In this document: piece by piece, positions 15,967 through 24,682 of the stretch
Position numbering within the stretch: position 1 is the first letter of the stretch
Layout of the letters: each line of letters begins with the position of its first letter
Assembly: GCA_003221985.1 (NCBI GenBank)
Contig: QHUQ01000124.1
Coordinates: 1 to 24,829, forward strand
DNA length: 24,829 bases
DNA from: Gemmatimonadota bacterium
Lineage (GTDB): Bacteria > Gemmatimonadota > Gemmatimonadetes > Gemmatimonadales > GWC2-71-9
Reading direction: 5' to 3'
Notes under the pieces: model-generated
Told to the model about the DNA's origin: nothing
The model's database searches: none
What the model saw: the letters and a program-made list of their open reading frames with translations, nothing else
Made by a program: the position numbers and the translations under genes

Positions 15967-18138
15967 ATGCGCTCATCTCGAGAGATTGCTATGCTGCGGG
16001 CGTCGACTCTCGCCGTTCTCGTGACGGCCGCGGTGCTGACTGGTGGATGCGACATGAACACCACGAACCCCAACGCCCCCGACACCAAGCGGGCGTTTGG
16101 AACGCCGGAGGGGCTGACGCAGCTCCTTGCCGGCGCGATTCAGACCTGGGTCGGGACGCGCGACAATTACTTCGTGCTGCCGCTCACGGCCCAGGCGGAC
16201 AACTACACTGCGTCGTGGAACAATGCGGCAATCCGGTTTTACAGCTCGGTCGGGTCCGATTGTGCCTCGCGCTGCGGCTGGACGAACAGCGCGACCGCGC
16301 CCGAAGCGGCAGGCGGTCCTACCGTCGAGGCGCAATGGTACGGCTATTACTCGGTGCTCAATGCCGCGACACTCGTCGTCTCGCGGAGAGTCAAGGACGG
16401 ACTTTGCTTTGATGACGATTGCTCGGCCGATAGCACCAACACGGCGCGCATCATGACGATGGCGAAAATGCTGCAAGGGTTCGCGCTCGGCGGCATCGGG
16501 ACTATCTATGACCAAGGGTTCGTTCTCGACGAGAACACAGATTTGACAGACCCCACGGCAATCGCGTTTAGTCCCCGGGCTCAGCTGCGTGATGCCGCGA
16601 TCGCGAAGCTGAACGAAGCGTACACGTACGCTGGAGCCTTGCCGTGGAAGACCGACGCCGATTGGATGGGGCTTGGTGGGGGGAAGGTATACACCAACGT
16701 GCAGATTCGGCAGGTGATTCGTACGGCGCAGGCTGAGCTGTTGGCGACGTTCCCGCGCTCGGCGGCGGAGAATGCCGCCGTCGACTGGGCACAGGTTGCG
16801 ACGTATGCGTCGCAGGGCGTCAGCTCGGGAACGCCGTTCCACTGGGACTATTACGTCGACATCAACAACCGCGAGTGCGGATTGGAGTGCGTCAAGAACT
16901 GGGGCAACTCGATCGGCACGATGCGGGTCGACACCCGCGTGGCCAAAATGTTGGATCCGCTTACGCAAGAAAATCCCTGGACTGGTGCTCCAGGCACGGT
17001 GAAGAACCCGAATACACGGGTCACGACGGCGATCGTAGGAAGCCCCGTGGCTCAAGCGGTGACGCCCCTGTCAATGAACGGGATCATCGTGGGAAGAACG
17101 ATCGAGATCGGCTGCCCGAACATTCTGCCATGCAAGAACGGTGAGTACGTCACGGTGACGGCCGTGACGCCAACCACATTCACCGGCGTCGTCGCGAAGA
17201 ACCACCCAGCCCCGACGACGCTCAGCGCTGCGGTCACGGCCGATACCGTGCCGGTGACCGCGACGCCTGCGCTGATGGCGGGAATCGATACGGGGTCGTA
17301 TTTGATGATCGATAGCACGGAAAGCGTCACGGTGAGAACGATCACGGCGACGACGTTCACGGCGCTGTTCAAGAAGGATCACGCGTCGGGAGCGTCGGTT
17401 GCCGAGGCCGTGCATCGCAATAATGGGAGCAACGGCAATCCCTGCCCGTTCGGATCTGTTGACAAGCGAGTGGGCGACGGCAGCTACGGTCCCACGAACA
17501 ATTTCAACGGATATTCCACTAGGGCCGAGACTCCGAACGCCGGGACCGACTATGCGTGCTCGGCGGTGGCAATTTTCCCGGCTGCTCGCGGTCAGTATCA
17601 CCAGAGCAACATGCAACACATTCGTTATCACGGGCTGGCGAGTCGGGGAGAAGATTTGCCCACTGACGACGGCACAGGCCAGGACCCGATGTTCACGGAG
17701 CAGATGAACGACCTGCTTTGGGCCGAAGGCCTGATTCGAAGTGGTGGGGATAAGGTGTTGGCGGCAGCGAAGATCAACAATAGCCGCGTCGGCCGGGGTG
17801 GTCTGCCCGCGTTGACGGGTGCAGAAGCCGACACGGTGCTGTACGACGCGCTGCACTACGAGCAGGAAATCGAGTTCATGGGTCAGGGTGCGACGGCGTT
17901 CTTCAACCGGCGCCGCGTTGATGGGCTGATTCTCAACACGCCCCATCAGATGCCAGTGCCGGCGAAGGAGCTGGACATCCTCCAACGCGCCATCTATACG
18001 TTCGGTGGAGGAACCAGTCCGGACTTCGCGCCGCCGATCGGCGGTGGTGCGGCACGGCGTGAGACAGTGGAAGACCGGTACCGCGCCCTACAGGCGTTGC
18101 GGCCTCACGGCTCGTTCCTGAGCGGTGCCTTGTACTGA
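15967..18138 (+). CDS. SusD/RagB-like outer membrane lipoprotein with a tandem-module insert
   Basis: This is the surface lipoprotein partner of the SusC receptor, which binds and presents the nutrient. It is 723 aa, well above the usual 450-600. The ATG at 15967 follows AGGAGG (15954-15959). The lipobox LTGGC has Cys28, followed by NTTNPNAPD. The SusD N-terminal helices include TPEGLTQLLAGAI, and the C-terminal part has the ALHYEQEIEFMGQG and FFNRRRVDGLI stretches near the usual end of SusD proteins. Residues about 350-485 are an insert not expected in SusD: two related modules (about 366-423 and 430-481) sharing VTV-x3-T-x-TTFT-x4-K-x-H. Its last 51 bp overlap the convergent FG-GAP gene. 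Confidence 0.85.
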   Translation: MRSSREIAMLRASTLAVLVTAAVLTGGCDMNTTNPNAPDTKRAFGTPEGLTQLLAGAIQTWVGTRDNYFVLPLTAQADNYTASWNNAAIRFYSSVGSDCASRCGWTNSATAPEAAGGPTVEAQWYGYYSVLNAATLVVSRRVKDGLCFDDDCSADSTNTARIMTMAKMLQGFALGGIGTIYDQGFVLDENTDLTDPTAIAFSPRAQLRDAAIAKLNEAYTYAGALPWKTDADWMGLGGGKVYTNVQIRQVIRTAQAELLATFPRSAAENAAVDWAQVATYASQGVSSGTPFHWDYYVDINNRECGLECVKNWGNSIGTMRVDTRVAKMLDPLTQENPWTGAPGTVKNPNTRVTTAIVGSPVAQAVTPLSMNGIIVGRTIEIGCPNILPCKNGEYVTVTAVTPTTFTGVVAKNHPAPTTLSAAVTADTVPVTATPALMAGIDTGSYLMIDSTESVTVRTITATTFTALFKKDHASGASVAEAVHRNNGSNGNPCPFGSVDKRVGDGSYGPTNNFNGYSTRAETPNAGTDYACSAVAIFPAARGQYHQSNMQHIRYHGLASRGEDLPTDDGTGQDPMFTEQMNDLLWAEGLIRSGGDKVLAAAKINNSRVGRGGLPALTGAEADTVLYDALHYEQEIEFMGQGATAFFNRRRVDGLILNTPHQMPVPAKELDILQRAIYTFGGGTSPDFAPPIGGGAARRETVEDRYRALQALRPHGSFLSGALY
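17062..17412 (+). repeat. Two tandem beta-type modules inside the SusD-like protein
   Basis: The modules lie at about 17062-17235 and 17257-17412. Both show a hydrophobic start, G-I..G, then VTV-x3-T-x-TTFT-x4-K-x-H, then a Ala/Thr/Ser-rich link ending in AV. Module 1 carries an extra pair of cysteines (GCPNILPCKNG). The same kind of VTVTAVT/TTFTA/KxH sequence is familiar from phage tail and surface proteins; that comparison is from memory. Confidence 0.65.
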
Positions 18139-21100
18139 GAGTAGTCCGATCGGTTCGCCGGCTCGTCCCAGAACTTGTACCGCGCCATTCTGCGACCAGT
18201 AGCCCGAGCCTGCCTGGACTTCGCGCATTGGCCCCTCGCCGGTCGTATAACGCAGCCGCAACTGCGTCCCGATTCCCGTGGGGTTGCCCGACGGGCCGAG
18301 TAACCGCACGCGCGGCCCCGGCGTCGCGCCGACATTATGGAAGAGCCGGGTCGGGGCGGCGTTCTGGCTGACCGCGAGATCGAGCCGGCCGTCTCCGTCA
18401 TAATCCGCATACGCGGCACCACGCTGCTCGCCGTAGACAACCAGGCCGGACCTCTGCCCCTCGACGGGCTCGAGCCCTCCTTTGCCATCTCCAAGCATCA
18501 GCAGGCTACGGCCGGCATCGTAGCGTGGCGTATCGATCTCGGTCGCGAAGAAATTTTGCGTGAGGAAGACGTCTTCATTTCCGTCGCCATTGAAATCGGC
18601 TATGCCCGCATAGAACGCCGGGGCCAGTTGTGCCGCGTCGGGAAGGGGGTGTGCCTCGAAGTGATCGCCGCGATTCAGAAACACCATGTGATCCAACGTC
18701 GTCACGCCGAGGCGTGCGGCTGCGGGAGCGGCCGGCCCCAGCACCCCATCGACGCCGGCATCGGCATACGCCGCGAACGTCCGCAGTCGCATGCTCGCGC
18801 CCGGAAATGCTTGCGTGAGCCGGTCGAACGTCAAGAGCGGGGCGATCGCGTGAATGCGCGGGTCTTCCTGGGCCGGGAGGATGTCGGGGCGCCCCTGTCC
18901 GGTGAAGAAACCGACGAAGAGGAACAACGGGCGCGTCTCAGTCGCGCGAGCGTCGGTATTTCGGCCCCAGCTCGTCGCCACGATATCGAGCCGGCCGTCG
19001 CCATCGAGATCGCCGGTGGCGAGTCCGTTCCAGCGACTGTACACGCGCGCCAGACCGGGAAACTGCGCAGGCGTAAATCGTCCGTGATCGTTCAGAAAAA
19101 CCCGGATCGTGCCCCATTCGATCGCCAGGAGCAGATCGGGATCGCCGTCGCCGTCGATGTCGGAGAACAGCACCGCCGAGATCATGCCCAGCCCGGCAAA
19201 CAGGGCCGTGTTCGCGCTGTCGAGCACGAGCTTCCCGTCCCGGTTGTGGTACAGGTGCGACGCCGGTGACAGCGGATAGCCGGCCGGATAGATCCTGCTG
19301 CCTACGAACAGATCGAGGTTGCCGTCGCCATCATAGTCAGCCAGCGCGAGGGGTCCCACGCTGGCGGTGTCGCCGCCGATCAACGGCGTCACCGCACCAG
19401 TCCGCGGTGAATACGCGACGACGCTCGCCATGGCGCGGGCCGCAGTCGTGTTCGCAGCTTCATAGGCGGCCACACCGGCAAGCGCGATCGATGCTCCCCG
19501 TCCGTCCGGCCAGCCGAGAATCGTGGTGAGATCGCCGGGGGCCGGCGGTGGATGCACGGCCGACGGCTGCAGTCGCGTGCCGGTGTTATGGAAAAATGCG
19601 ATCCTACCGGTGCGTCCCGCGCCGACGATCAGGTCTTCCTTGCCGTCGCCATCGAGATCGACCCATGCGACGCCAGGACCGAGCTGGCTGAAGGAGTTCG
19701 GCAGCAGCGGCTGGCGCTGGTAGTCATCGAAGTACGGCTCGACGTGTTGATGGCCGGCAAGTTGAGACGAGATGTCTTCGAAGAGCGCGTGCGTCGTACG
19801 TCGTGCGTCGTGCATGCGAACTGAATGCTGCGCTGCGGCGGGCTGGGTGATCTCGTATTCCCGATTCGGCACCGCGCTGTCGATTACGCTGCGCCCCCCG
19901 TCACGCCACTCGACTTCGATTCGGACATGCGCCGCGGCGCCGGTGGCGAACGTCAGGCTCGCGTCGGAGCTCGACAGGTACAGCCCGCCGGCCACCATCT
20001 CGCGTTGCTGCAACGGCGCAGGACCGCCCAGCACCCGCACGCGGCTGCCGATGCCCGCGGTGTTCGGCGCGGCGCCGCGCAGGCGAACAGCGATTCGTGG
20101 CGCCGTGGCATCGTTCCGGAGGACGGCTGCGGGCTGGCCGAGCCGGTTGATCACCACGTCGAGATCGCCGTCGCCATCCAGGTCCGCCAGCGCCATGCCG
20201 TGCGAGATGTCATCGCCGATATCGAAGCGCCACGTCTTGCTAGCGTCTTCGAACGTCAGGTCGCCGCGATTGCGGAACGCGACGTTCGGCAGCTCGAGAC
20301 GCGGGTATTCGAACAACATGCGCCGCCAGTCGATTTGATGCAGCGTCCGGCGCAGCCGGTACTGCGTGTCGCCGTCCATCACATCCCAGATGTGTCCGGT
20401 GCCGATGAGAATGTCTTCCCACCCGTCGAGATCCACGTCAAGGAAGACCGTAGACCAGGACCATCCCGAGCGGCCCACCCCCGCAAACCGGGCGACTTCG
20501 GCGAATGTCCCATCGCCGCGGTTCAACTGGAGCGTATTGCGCTGCATTTGCGGCCGGTCGTCCCCGATCCCCGGCTGCTTCACTACCGCTGTGTGCGTCG
20601 GGATCTGCGTCTTGAGGCGGCGCGTGTCGGCGCTCATCATGTCCACTTCGAACAGATCGGGATAGCCGTCGCGATTCACGTCCCCGACTGCGACCGCCAT
20701 GCCGGAGTTGCTCGTCGCGCGCATGGCGTACCAGGGAATCAGTCGAAACCGCCCGTGGCCGTCATTGATCCAGCACTCGTCGGGATCTTCGAAATCATTG
20801 GCGACATAGAGGTCGGGCGCGCCGTCGCCATTGAGATCGGCGAACACGGCCGCGAGTCCGAAGTCCTCACGCTCTTCCGCCAACGGCACCCCCCGGTCGT
20901 CCACGAAGCGGGGATTGTGCGCCATGGGCTCGCGGACAAAGTGCCCGGCGCCATCGTTCAGGTAGAAGAAGTCCGGATCGGCACGCTGCTGGAGGCTGAC
21001 CCCGCCCAGGTCTTCACGATCCACCACCCTGTAGTCGCGGCGGTACCGCTCTTTCACCTCGTAGTGACGCGGTCCGAGCCGCCGGGTGACGTTGCTGAAC

Positions 21101-21786
21101 GCCCGCTCCTCGGGCGACATCCGGTCGAGCGTCGTGTAGGCCTTGTTGTTGGCTACGTACAGATCGAGATCGCCATCGCCATCCACGTCGGTGACCGCGA
21201 TCGTCATACTGCCCGCCCTGTCCGTGAGGCCCGCGGTCTGCTCCGTGAAATGGCCCTTTCCGTCGTTCACGAACAACGCGTTCGGCCCGCCGAGGGAGAC
21301 GAGCAGGAGATCCTGGTCCCCGTCGCCGTCGACGTCGGCAAAGGCGCATCCTGTCGCATAGCGGCCCGGCGCCGCGACGCCGGCACTCACCGTGACGTCT
21401 TCGAACCGCCAGTCGCCGAGATTGCGATACAGCGCGCTCGGACCTTCCGTGCGGGCCAGGAAGACATCAGGACGGCCATCGCCATCCACATCGGCGAGAC
21501 ACACGCCGGCGCCTTGCGCGAGCTGGCGATTGTGCACGAGCAGGGAATCGCTGACGATGTTGGTGAACGCGATGCCGGTCTGCGACGGACCGAGCAGCGT
21601 GAATCCGGGGGTGAGCCCGGTGCGGGGGACGTCGAGTGCGCGCCACCGGTAACCCGTCTCGTCGTGCCAGGGGGTGGCGATTGAGGAAGAGTTACGATTA
21701 CATGCCGCGACCAGTACGATAAGAAAGAAAGAGACTACGTGCCCACCCTGAAGGGTGGGCCCAATCGACGTCGCGACGGCTCTCAA
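18088..21786 (-). CDS. Large FG-GAP/VCBS and ASPIC/UnbV lipoprotein
   Basis: This is a very large secreted repeat protein, about 1232 aa from a TTG at 21786 that overlaps the waaA stop (TTGA). No ATG or GTG fits better; the start is uncertain. A membrane segment with a lipobox-like LVAAC (Cys29) suggests a lipoprotein. It contains at least a dozen calcium-binding FG-GAP blades of the form DxDGDGxxDLxV in two groups (about residues 99-535 and 709-1130). Each group is followed by an ASPIC/UnbV-like domain (about 555-645, with GIGSRVRVLGG, and about 1158-1232, with GIGTQLRLRY). Beta-propellers of this type bind surfaces or carbohydrates. Related proteins are often found beside SusCD genes in Bacteroidota and Gemmatimonadota (recalled). 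It is convergent with and overlaps the SusD-like gene by 51 bp. Confidence 0.85.
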   Translation of the reverse strand: MRAVATSIGPTLQGGHVVSFFLIVLVAACNRNSSSIATPWHDETGYRWRALDVPRTGLTPGFTLLGPSQTGIAFTNIVSDSLLVHNRQLAQGAGVCLADVDGDGRPDVFLARTEGPSALYRNLGDWRFEDVTVSAGVAAPGRYATGCAFADVDGDGDQDLLLVSLGGPNALFVNDGKGHFTEQTAGLTDRAGSMTIAVTDVDGDGDLDLYVANNKAYTTLDRMSPEERAFSNVTRRLGPRHYEVKERYRRDYRVVDREDLGGVSLQQRADPDFFYLNDGAGHFVREPMAHNPRFVDDRGVPLAEEREDFGLAAVFADLNGDGAPDLYVANDFEDPDECWINDGHGRFRLIPWYAMRATSNSGMAVAVGDVNRDGYPDLFEVDMMSADTRRLKTQIPTHTAVVKQPGIGDDRPQMQRNTLQLNRGDGTFAEVARFAGVGRSGWSWSTVFLDVDLDGWEDILIGTGHIWDVMDGDTQYRLRRTLHQIDWRRMLFEYPRLELPNVAFRNRGDLTFEDASKTWRFDIGDDISHGMALADLDGDGDLDVVINRLGQPAAVLRNDATAPRIAVRLRGAAPNTAGIGSRVRVLGGPAPLQQREMVAGGLYLSSSDASLTFATGAAAHVRIEVEWRDGGRSVIDSAVPNREYEITQPAAAQHSVRMHDARRTTHALFEDISSQLAGHQHVEPYFDDYQRQPLLPNSFSQLGPGVAWVDLDGDGKEDLIVGAGRTGRIAFFHNTGTRLQPSAVHPPPAPGDLTTILGWPDGRGASIALAGVAAYEAANTTAARAMASVVAYSPRTGAVTPLIGGDTASVGPLALADYDGDGNLDLFVGSRIYPAGYPLSPASHLYHNRDGKLVLDSANTALFAGLGMISAVLFSDIDGDGDPDLLLAIEWGTIRVFLNDHGRFTPAQFPGLARVYSRWNGLATGDLDGDGRLDIVATSWGRNTDARATETRPLFLFVGFFTGQGRPDILPAQEDPRIHAIAPLLTFDRLTQAFPGASMRLRTFAAYADAGVDGVLGPAAPAAARLGVTTLDHMVFLNRGDHFEAHPLPDAAQLAPAFYAGIADFNGDGNEDVFLTQNFFATEIDTPRYDAGRSLLMLGDGKGGLEPVEGQRSGLVVYGEQRGAAYADYDGDGRLDLAVSQNAAPTRLFHNVGATPGPRVRLLGPSGNPTGIGTQLRLRYTTGEGPMREVQAGSGYWSQNGAVQVLGRAGEPIGLLSVQGTAQERAVRPQRL
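21741..21760. repeat. Palindrome GCCCACCCT-GA-AGGGTGGGC in the 5' end of the FG-GAP gene
   Basis: Nine-base arms (21741-21749 and 21752-21760) are perfectly complementary around two bases. The element lies between the chosen start and the membrane segment of the lipoprotein, where it codes for GPTLQGGH-like residues. It may be a dispersed palindromic repeat that landed there, or a translation-control hairpin. Confidence 0.6.
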
Positions 21787-23087
21787 CTCCGGACGAGCCC
21801 CCGTACGAGCGCGGTCGTCCGTTCCGACGCGCCGCGGCCGTCCGCCACCACGTGTTTCGCCGCGTTCCCTGCGTTGCGGCGGGCCGCCGGGTCGTGGTGC
21901 CACACCAGCCACTGTGAGTGCAACGGATGCCGCGCATCGCCCGGCAGCGCGACGGCGCCGCCCTGCTCGAGTAACAGTGCAGCGTCCCGGCTCATGCGCC
22001 AGTGCGGGCCGAACGTGATCGGCACGCCGAACACGGCCGGCTCGAGCACCGAGTGCAACCCGGCCCGATGGAAGCCGCCGCCGACGAACGCCGCGTCGCC
22101 GAGGGCATAGAGATCGGCGAGAATCCCGACGCGATCGACGACGATCACCGGACCCGCCTTGGCATGCTCCAGTTGCGACAGTCGCACTGGTCGCGGCAGC
22201 TTGAGATGGCGTAACCGCTCCGCGATGCCGGCGAGGTGATCCGGGTTAGGCTCGTGCGGGGCGAGCAGCAGTCGCGCGGTCGGCAGCTGATGCAGCAGAT
22301 CCGCGAACGCCGGCAACAGCGCCGCTTCATCCGAAGGCCACGTGGAGCCCGCCACGATCGTAAACGTCTCAGGGGACGTCGCCGCCAGGCGCGCCAGCGG
22401 CTCACGCGTCTTGTCCAGCCGCGCCGCGCGCTCCGCCACGCTGTCGTACCGTGTGTCGCCGGTGACGGCGATCGCGTCCGCGCGAGCGCCCAGCAGCTCG
22501 AGGCGCTCGCCGTCCTCCTCACTGATCGTGCCGACACGGTCGAGCGCGCGGTAGGCCGGTGCCGACCACTGTCGCGTCGGCCAGCGCAGCCGGGAGCTGT
22601 GCGGCGCCACCGTCGCGGAAATCAGGCCCAGCTTCACGCCGCGCCGGGCGGCGGCCAGCGTCAGCTCCGGCCACACGTCCAGCTTGCTGAAGACGAGCGC
22701 GTTAGGCTGCAGCGCGTCGAGCACGGCCGCGACTTCCGAGGGACGATCGAGCGGCAGGTAATCGGCGACGTCCACCGGCAGATTCCTCGCGAGGCGCTCG
22801 GCGGACGGGGAGAAAAACGTGAACGCGAGCTGCCAGTCGGGGTGCTCGGCGCGCAACGTCTCGAGCACCGGCTTCGCCTGCAGCCCCTCGCCGACGGAGG
22901 GAGCATGCATCCACACCAGGGGGCGCCGCGCGTCGCGCTGCGCCGCGGCCCATGCCGCAAGCCGGGCGGCCAAACCGCGCCGCCCGTCCAATCCCCGTGC
23001 CACCTTTTTGTCGAAGCGCGCAACCAGCGGGGCGGCCCGCGTGGCCATATGGACGCTCAGCCGGTACAGAAATGAGGGGCGACTCAC
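21783..23087 (-). CDS. waaA: Kdo transferase (3-deoxy-D-manno-octulosonic acid transferase)
   Basis: This is WaaA/KdtA, a GT30 glycosyltransferase that adds Kdo from CMP-Kdo to lipid A precursors at the inner membrane. It is 434 aa, the usual size. The N-terminal domain has VWMHAPSVGEG (about residues 58-68), which carries the catalytic Glu of the family (Glu67). The middle has LISATVAPHSSR, and the C-terminal domain has VVDRVGILADLYALGDAAFVGGG and TFGPHWRMSRDAALLLEQGGA, typical of the nucleotide-sugar site. The GTG start at 23087 overlaps the stop of the DsbA-like gene (GTGA). Its presence shows that the organism makes LPS-type lipid A. Confidence 0.93.
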   Translation of the reverse strand: MSRPSFLYRLSVHMATRAAPLVARFDKKVARGLDGRRGLAARLAAWAAAQRDARRPLVWMHAPSVGEGLQAKPVLETLRAEHPDWQLAFTFFSPSAERLARNLPVDVADYLPLDRPSEVAAVLDALQPNALVFSKLDVWPELTLAAARRGVKLGLISATVAPHSSRLRWPTRQWSAPAYRALDRVGTISEEDGERLELLGARADAIAVTGDTRYDSVAERAARLDKTREPLARLAATSPETFTIVAGSTWPSDEAALLPAFADLLHQLPTARLLLAPHEPNPDHLAGIAERLRHLKLPRPVRLSQLEHAKAGPVIVVDRVGILADLYALGDAAFVGGGFHRAGLHSVLEPAVFGVPITFGPHWRMSRDAALLLEQGGAVALPGDARHPLHSQWLVWHHDPAARRNAGNAAKHVVADGRGASERTTALVRGLVRS

Positions 23088-23701
23088 TTGGATGAGCGCG
23101 TGCGCACCGCGTACACCGAGTCCAGCAGGTGGCGCATGGGATCGGGGGTGTACGGGGCACCCTCGAGCAGGCCACCTTCGATATAAAAGGAAGGGGTGGC
23201 GTGGGCGCCGGAGCGCGCGGCGCGCTGCGCGTCGAGCTCCACTTCCTGGCGGGCGCTCCCCTCGTTGAGGCAGGCGAGCAGCTTCGCCTTGTCCGTCCCG
23301 GCCCGCTGCGCCACGGCGATGAGCGTGGCGCGCGGCTGGGCGAGCTTGGCCCAGTCGTCCTGCTGCTGATACAAGACGTCATGCACCGGCCAAAACCGCC
23401 CCTGGCGGGAGGCGCACATCGCCACCTCGGCTGCGGCCATCGCGTTGGGGTGGATGCTGGTCAGCGGCAGGTTGATGAACACCCATCGAACCTTCCCGGT
23501 CTCGACATACTCCCGTTCCAGGGTGGGCAGCACCGTCACCGCGAACAAGCGGCAGGCGGGACACTGAAAGTCCGCCATCTCGTAGACCGTGACCGGGGCA
23601 TCGGGACGCCCTTTGGAGCGCTGCGCGAGGGGGTCATCCGCCTGCGTTGTCGCTAGGATCACGACACACCCAGCCAGCCCGAGAGGGAACGCGAGTCTCA
23701 C
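23084..23701 (-). CDS. DsbA-like thiol-disulfide oxidoreductase
   Basis: This is a periplasmic thioredoxin-fold protein of the DsbA/Thioredoxin_4 type, 205 aa from a GTG at 23701. Residues 1-21 are an export signal; LAGC at 9-12 looks like a lipobox but the hydrophobic stretch before it is very short. After APVTVYEMADFQ comes the redox motif CPAC at 47-50. A helical insert follows (residues about 85-165), and the cis-proline loop is ATPSFYIEG near residue 170. CPAC with Thioredoxin_4 spacing fits BdbD/DsbA-type oxidases. It is the second gene of the leftward operon, 40 bp after the plug-only gene, and could form disulfides in that Cys-rich protein; this is inference. Confidence 0.9.
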   Translation of the reverse strand: MRLAFPLGLAGCVVILATTQADDPLAQRSKGRPDAPVTVYEMADFQCPACRLFAVTVLPTLEREYVETGKVRWVFINLPLTSIHPNAMAAAEVAMCASRQGRFWPVHDVLYQQQDDWAKLAQPRATLIAVAQRAGTDKAKLLACLNEGSARQEVELDAQRAARSGAHATPSFYIEGGLLEGAPYTPDPMRHLLDSVYAVRTRSSK

Positions 23702-23741
23702 GGCAGCAACATACGAAAAACGAGGGGGATGAGGGGGAGGA

Positions 23742-24455
23742 TCAGGGACCCGTTCGGGTCCAGATCACTATTGTGCCGCAGGTGTTGGCGCCGCGAATGA
23801 ATTCGACGGGGGTTTCGGTGATCGTCCGATAGATCTCAATGCCGATAATGCCGATCGTGGGCAGCTCGAGGCTTGTGGCGTTGTTGGCCGAATGCCCATC
23901 CACGACGAAATCGGGTTGACACTCGTTCCGGGCCATGCGCGCCACGCAGCCGCTGTAGCGGCAGATTAGCCGTACGCCGGACACACTCCGGAGCACGTCA
24001 GACAGGCGCGTGGCGTCGATCCGCTTGATGTCCTCTTCCGTGATGTAGACCCCGCGGCGCTGTCTGCGGCGTTCCTCGAATTCCACCATCACACGCTGCC
24101 GCCACTGGGTCTCTACGGTCACGCTTGGCAAGGTGATGGCCACCGGCTCCAGCTCGAACACCACCGCCAGGGTCTCGCTCGCTACGAGCTCGACGACCCG
24201 CGAGGCGGGCGCATACCCCAATGCCCGCGCCTGGAGCACGTAGGTACCCGGCCTGAGGCCGGTGCCTGCGAACTGCCCGGTGACGCTGGAGCGCAGGCTG
24301 ATCGGGGTCCCCAGGAGGGCAATCGCGGCGCCTTCGACGGGCTGGTGACTGGACCGGTCGAGCAGCTTTCCGGCGATTCCCGCCGTGCCCTGCCCGGCGC
24401 CGGTCCTTACCATGGCGGCCACGGAGAGGGCGAGGATCAAACTGGCCACCCGCAT
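23742..24455 (-). CDS. Secreted plug-only TonB-receptor-like protein (CarboxypepD_reg + plug), second copy
   Basis: The protein is 237 aa from the ATG at 24455. Signal peptide: MRVASLILALSVAAMVRTGAG. A carboxypeptidase regulatory-like domain spans about residues 25-105 (GIAGKLLDRSSHQPVEGAAI, then LRPGTYVLQARALGY). A linker rich in Arg/Glu follows (EFEERRRQRRGVYITEEDI). The plug-like end has LSDVLRSVSGVRLICRYSG, PDFVVDGHSA, IIGIEIYRTITETPVEF and CGTIVIWTR. No barrel follows. Cysteines (C-x4-C-x8-C and one in NTCGTI) match in position those of the protein at 11941-12684. As there, the gene diverges from a SusC-type receptor gene. The hairpin GGACCC-GTTC-GGGTCC overlaps the 3' end. Confidence 0.82.
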   Translation of the reverse strand: MRVASLILALSVAAMVRTGAGQGTAGIAGKLLDRSSHQPVEGAAIALLGTPISLRSSVTGQFAGTGLRPGTYVLQARALGYAPASRVVELVASETLAVVFELEPVAITLPSVTVETQWRQRVMVEFEERRRQRRGVYITEEDIKRIDATRLSDVLRSVSGVRLICRYSGCVARMARNECQPDFVVDGHSANNATSLELPTIGIIGIEIYRTITETPVEFIRGANTCGTIVIWTRTGP

Positions 24456-24682
24456 CCAGGGACCCTTTGGGTGTTGACCGAGTCCATTTTAGCGTCCCGG
24501 GGCGGTCTTGACCACCTTCCGGATGCCGGGTTTACTTGGAGAGGTTCGCCGTCAACGAACGGGGATTCTGTCCCAATGGCCGTCACCCTTGGGATCCTGC
24601 AAGAGTTTTTGTCTCCTGTAAACCGGCTCCGCTCCGCGGCGCCGAGGGACCTCGTTGTGTCTTCCCCCGAAGGGAGTTCTCT
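24456..24682. other. Divergent intergenic region with structured leader
   Basis: This 227-bp region lies between the second plug-only gene and the last rightward gene. It holds the rightward promoter at 24508-24536. On the minus strand TTGACG (24555-24550) with a 17-bp spacer to AACCCG (24532-24527) could be the leftward promoter; the two would overlap. A weaker minus-strand -10 TAAAAT is at 24491-24486. The rightward leader of about 145 nt has short pairings such as TCCCAA/TTGGGA and ends with AGGGAG. I recognise no riboswitch. Confidence 0.4.
24508..24536 (+). promoter_or_regulatory. Promoter for the rightmost receptor gene
   Basis: TTGACC (24508-24513), a 17-bp spacer and TTTACT (24531-24536), followed by TG. 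The spacing equals that of the other TTGAC promoters in the window. The leader to the ATG is about 140 nt. Confidence 0.55.

Noticed and set aside
19825..21684. 619-residue open frame on the plus strand inside the FG-GAP gene
   Set aside because: It is the complement of the repeated DxDGDG codons and has repetitive VAIEIG/IAVAIHV text; no signal peptide, start site or domain supports it.
24537..24682. Cobalamin or other riboswitch in the leader of the rightmost receptor gene
   Set aside because: The leader has short pairings but no recognisable B12-box or other conserved riboswitch core.
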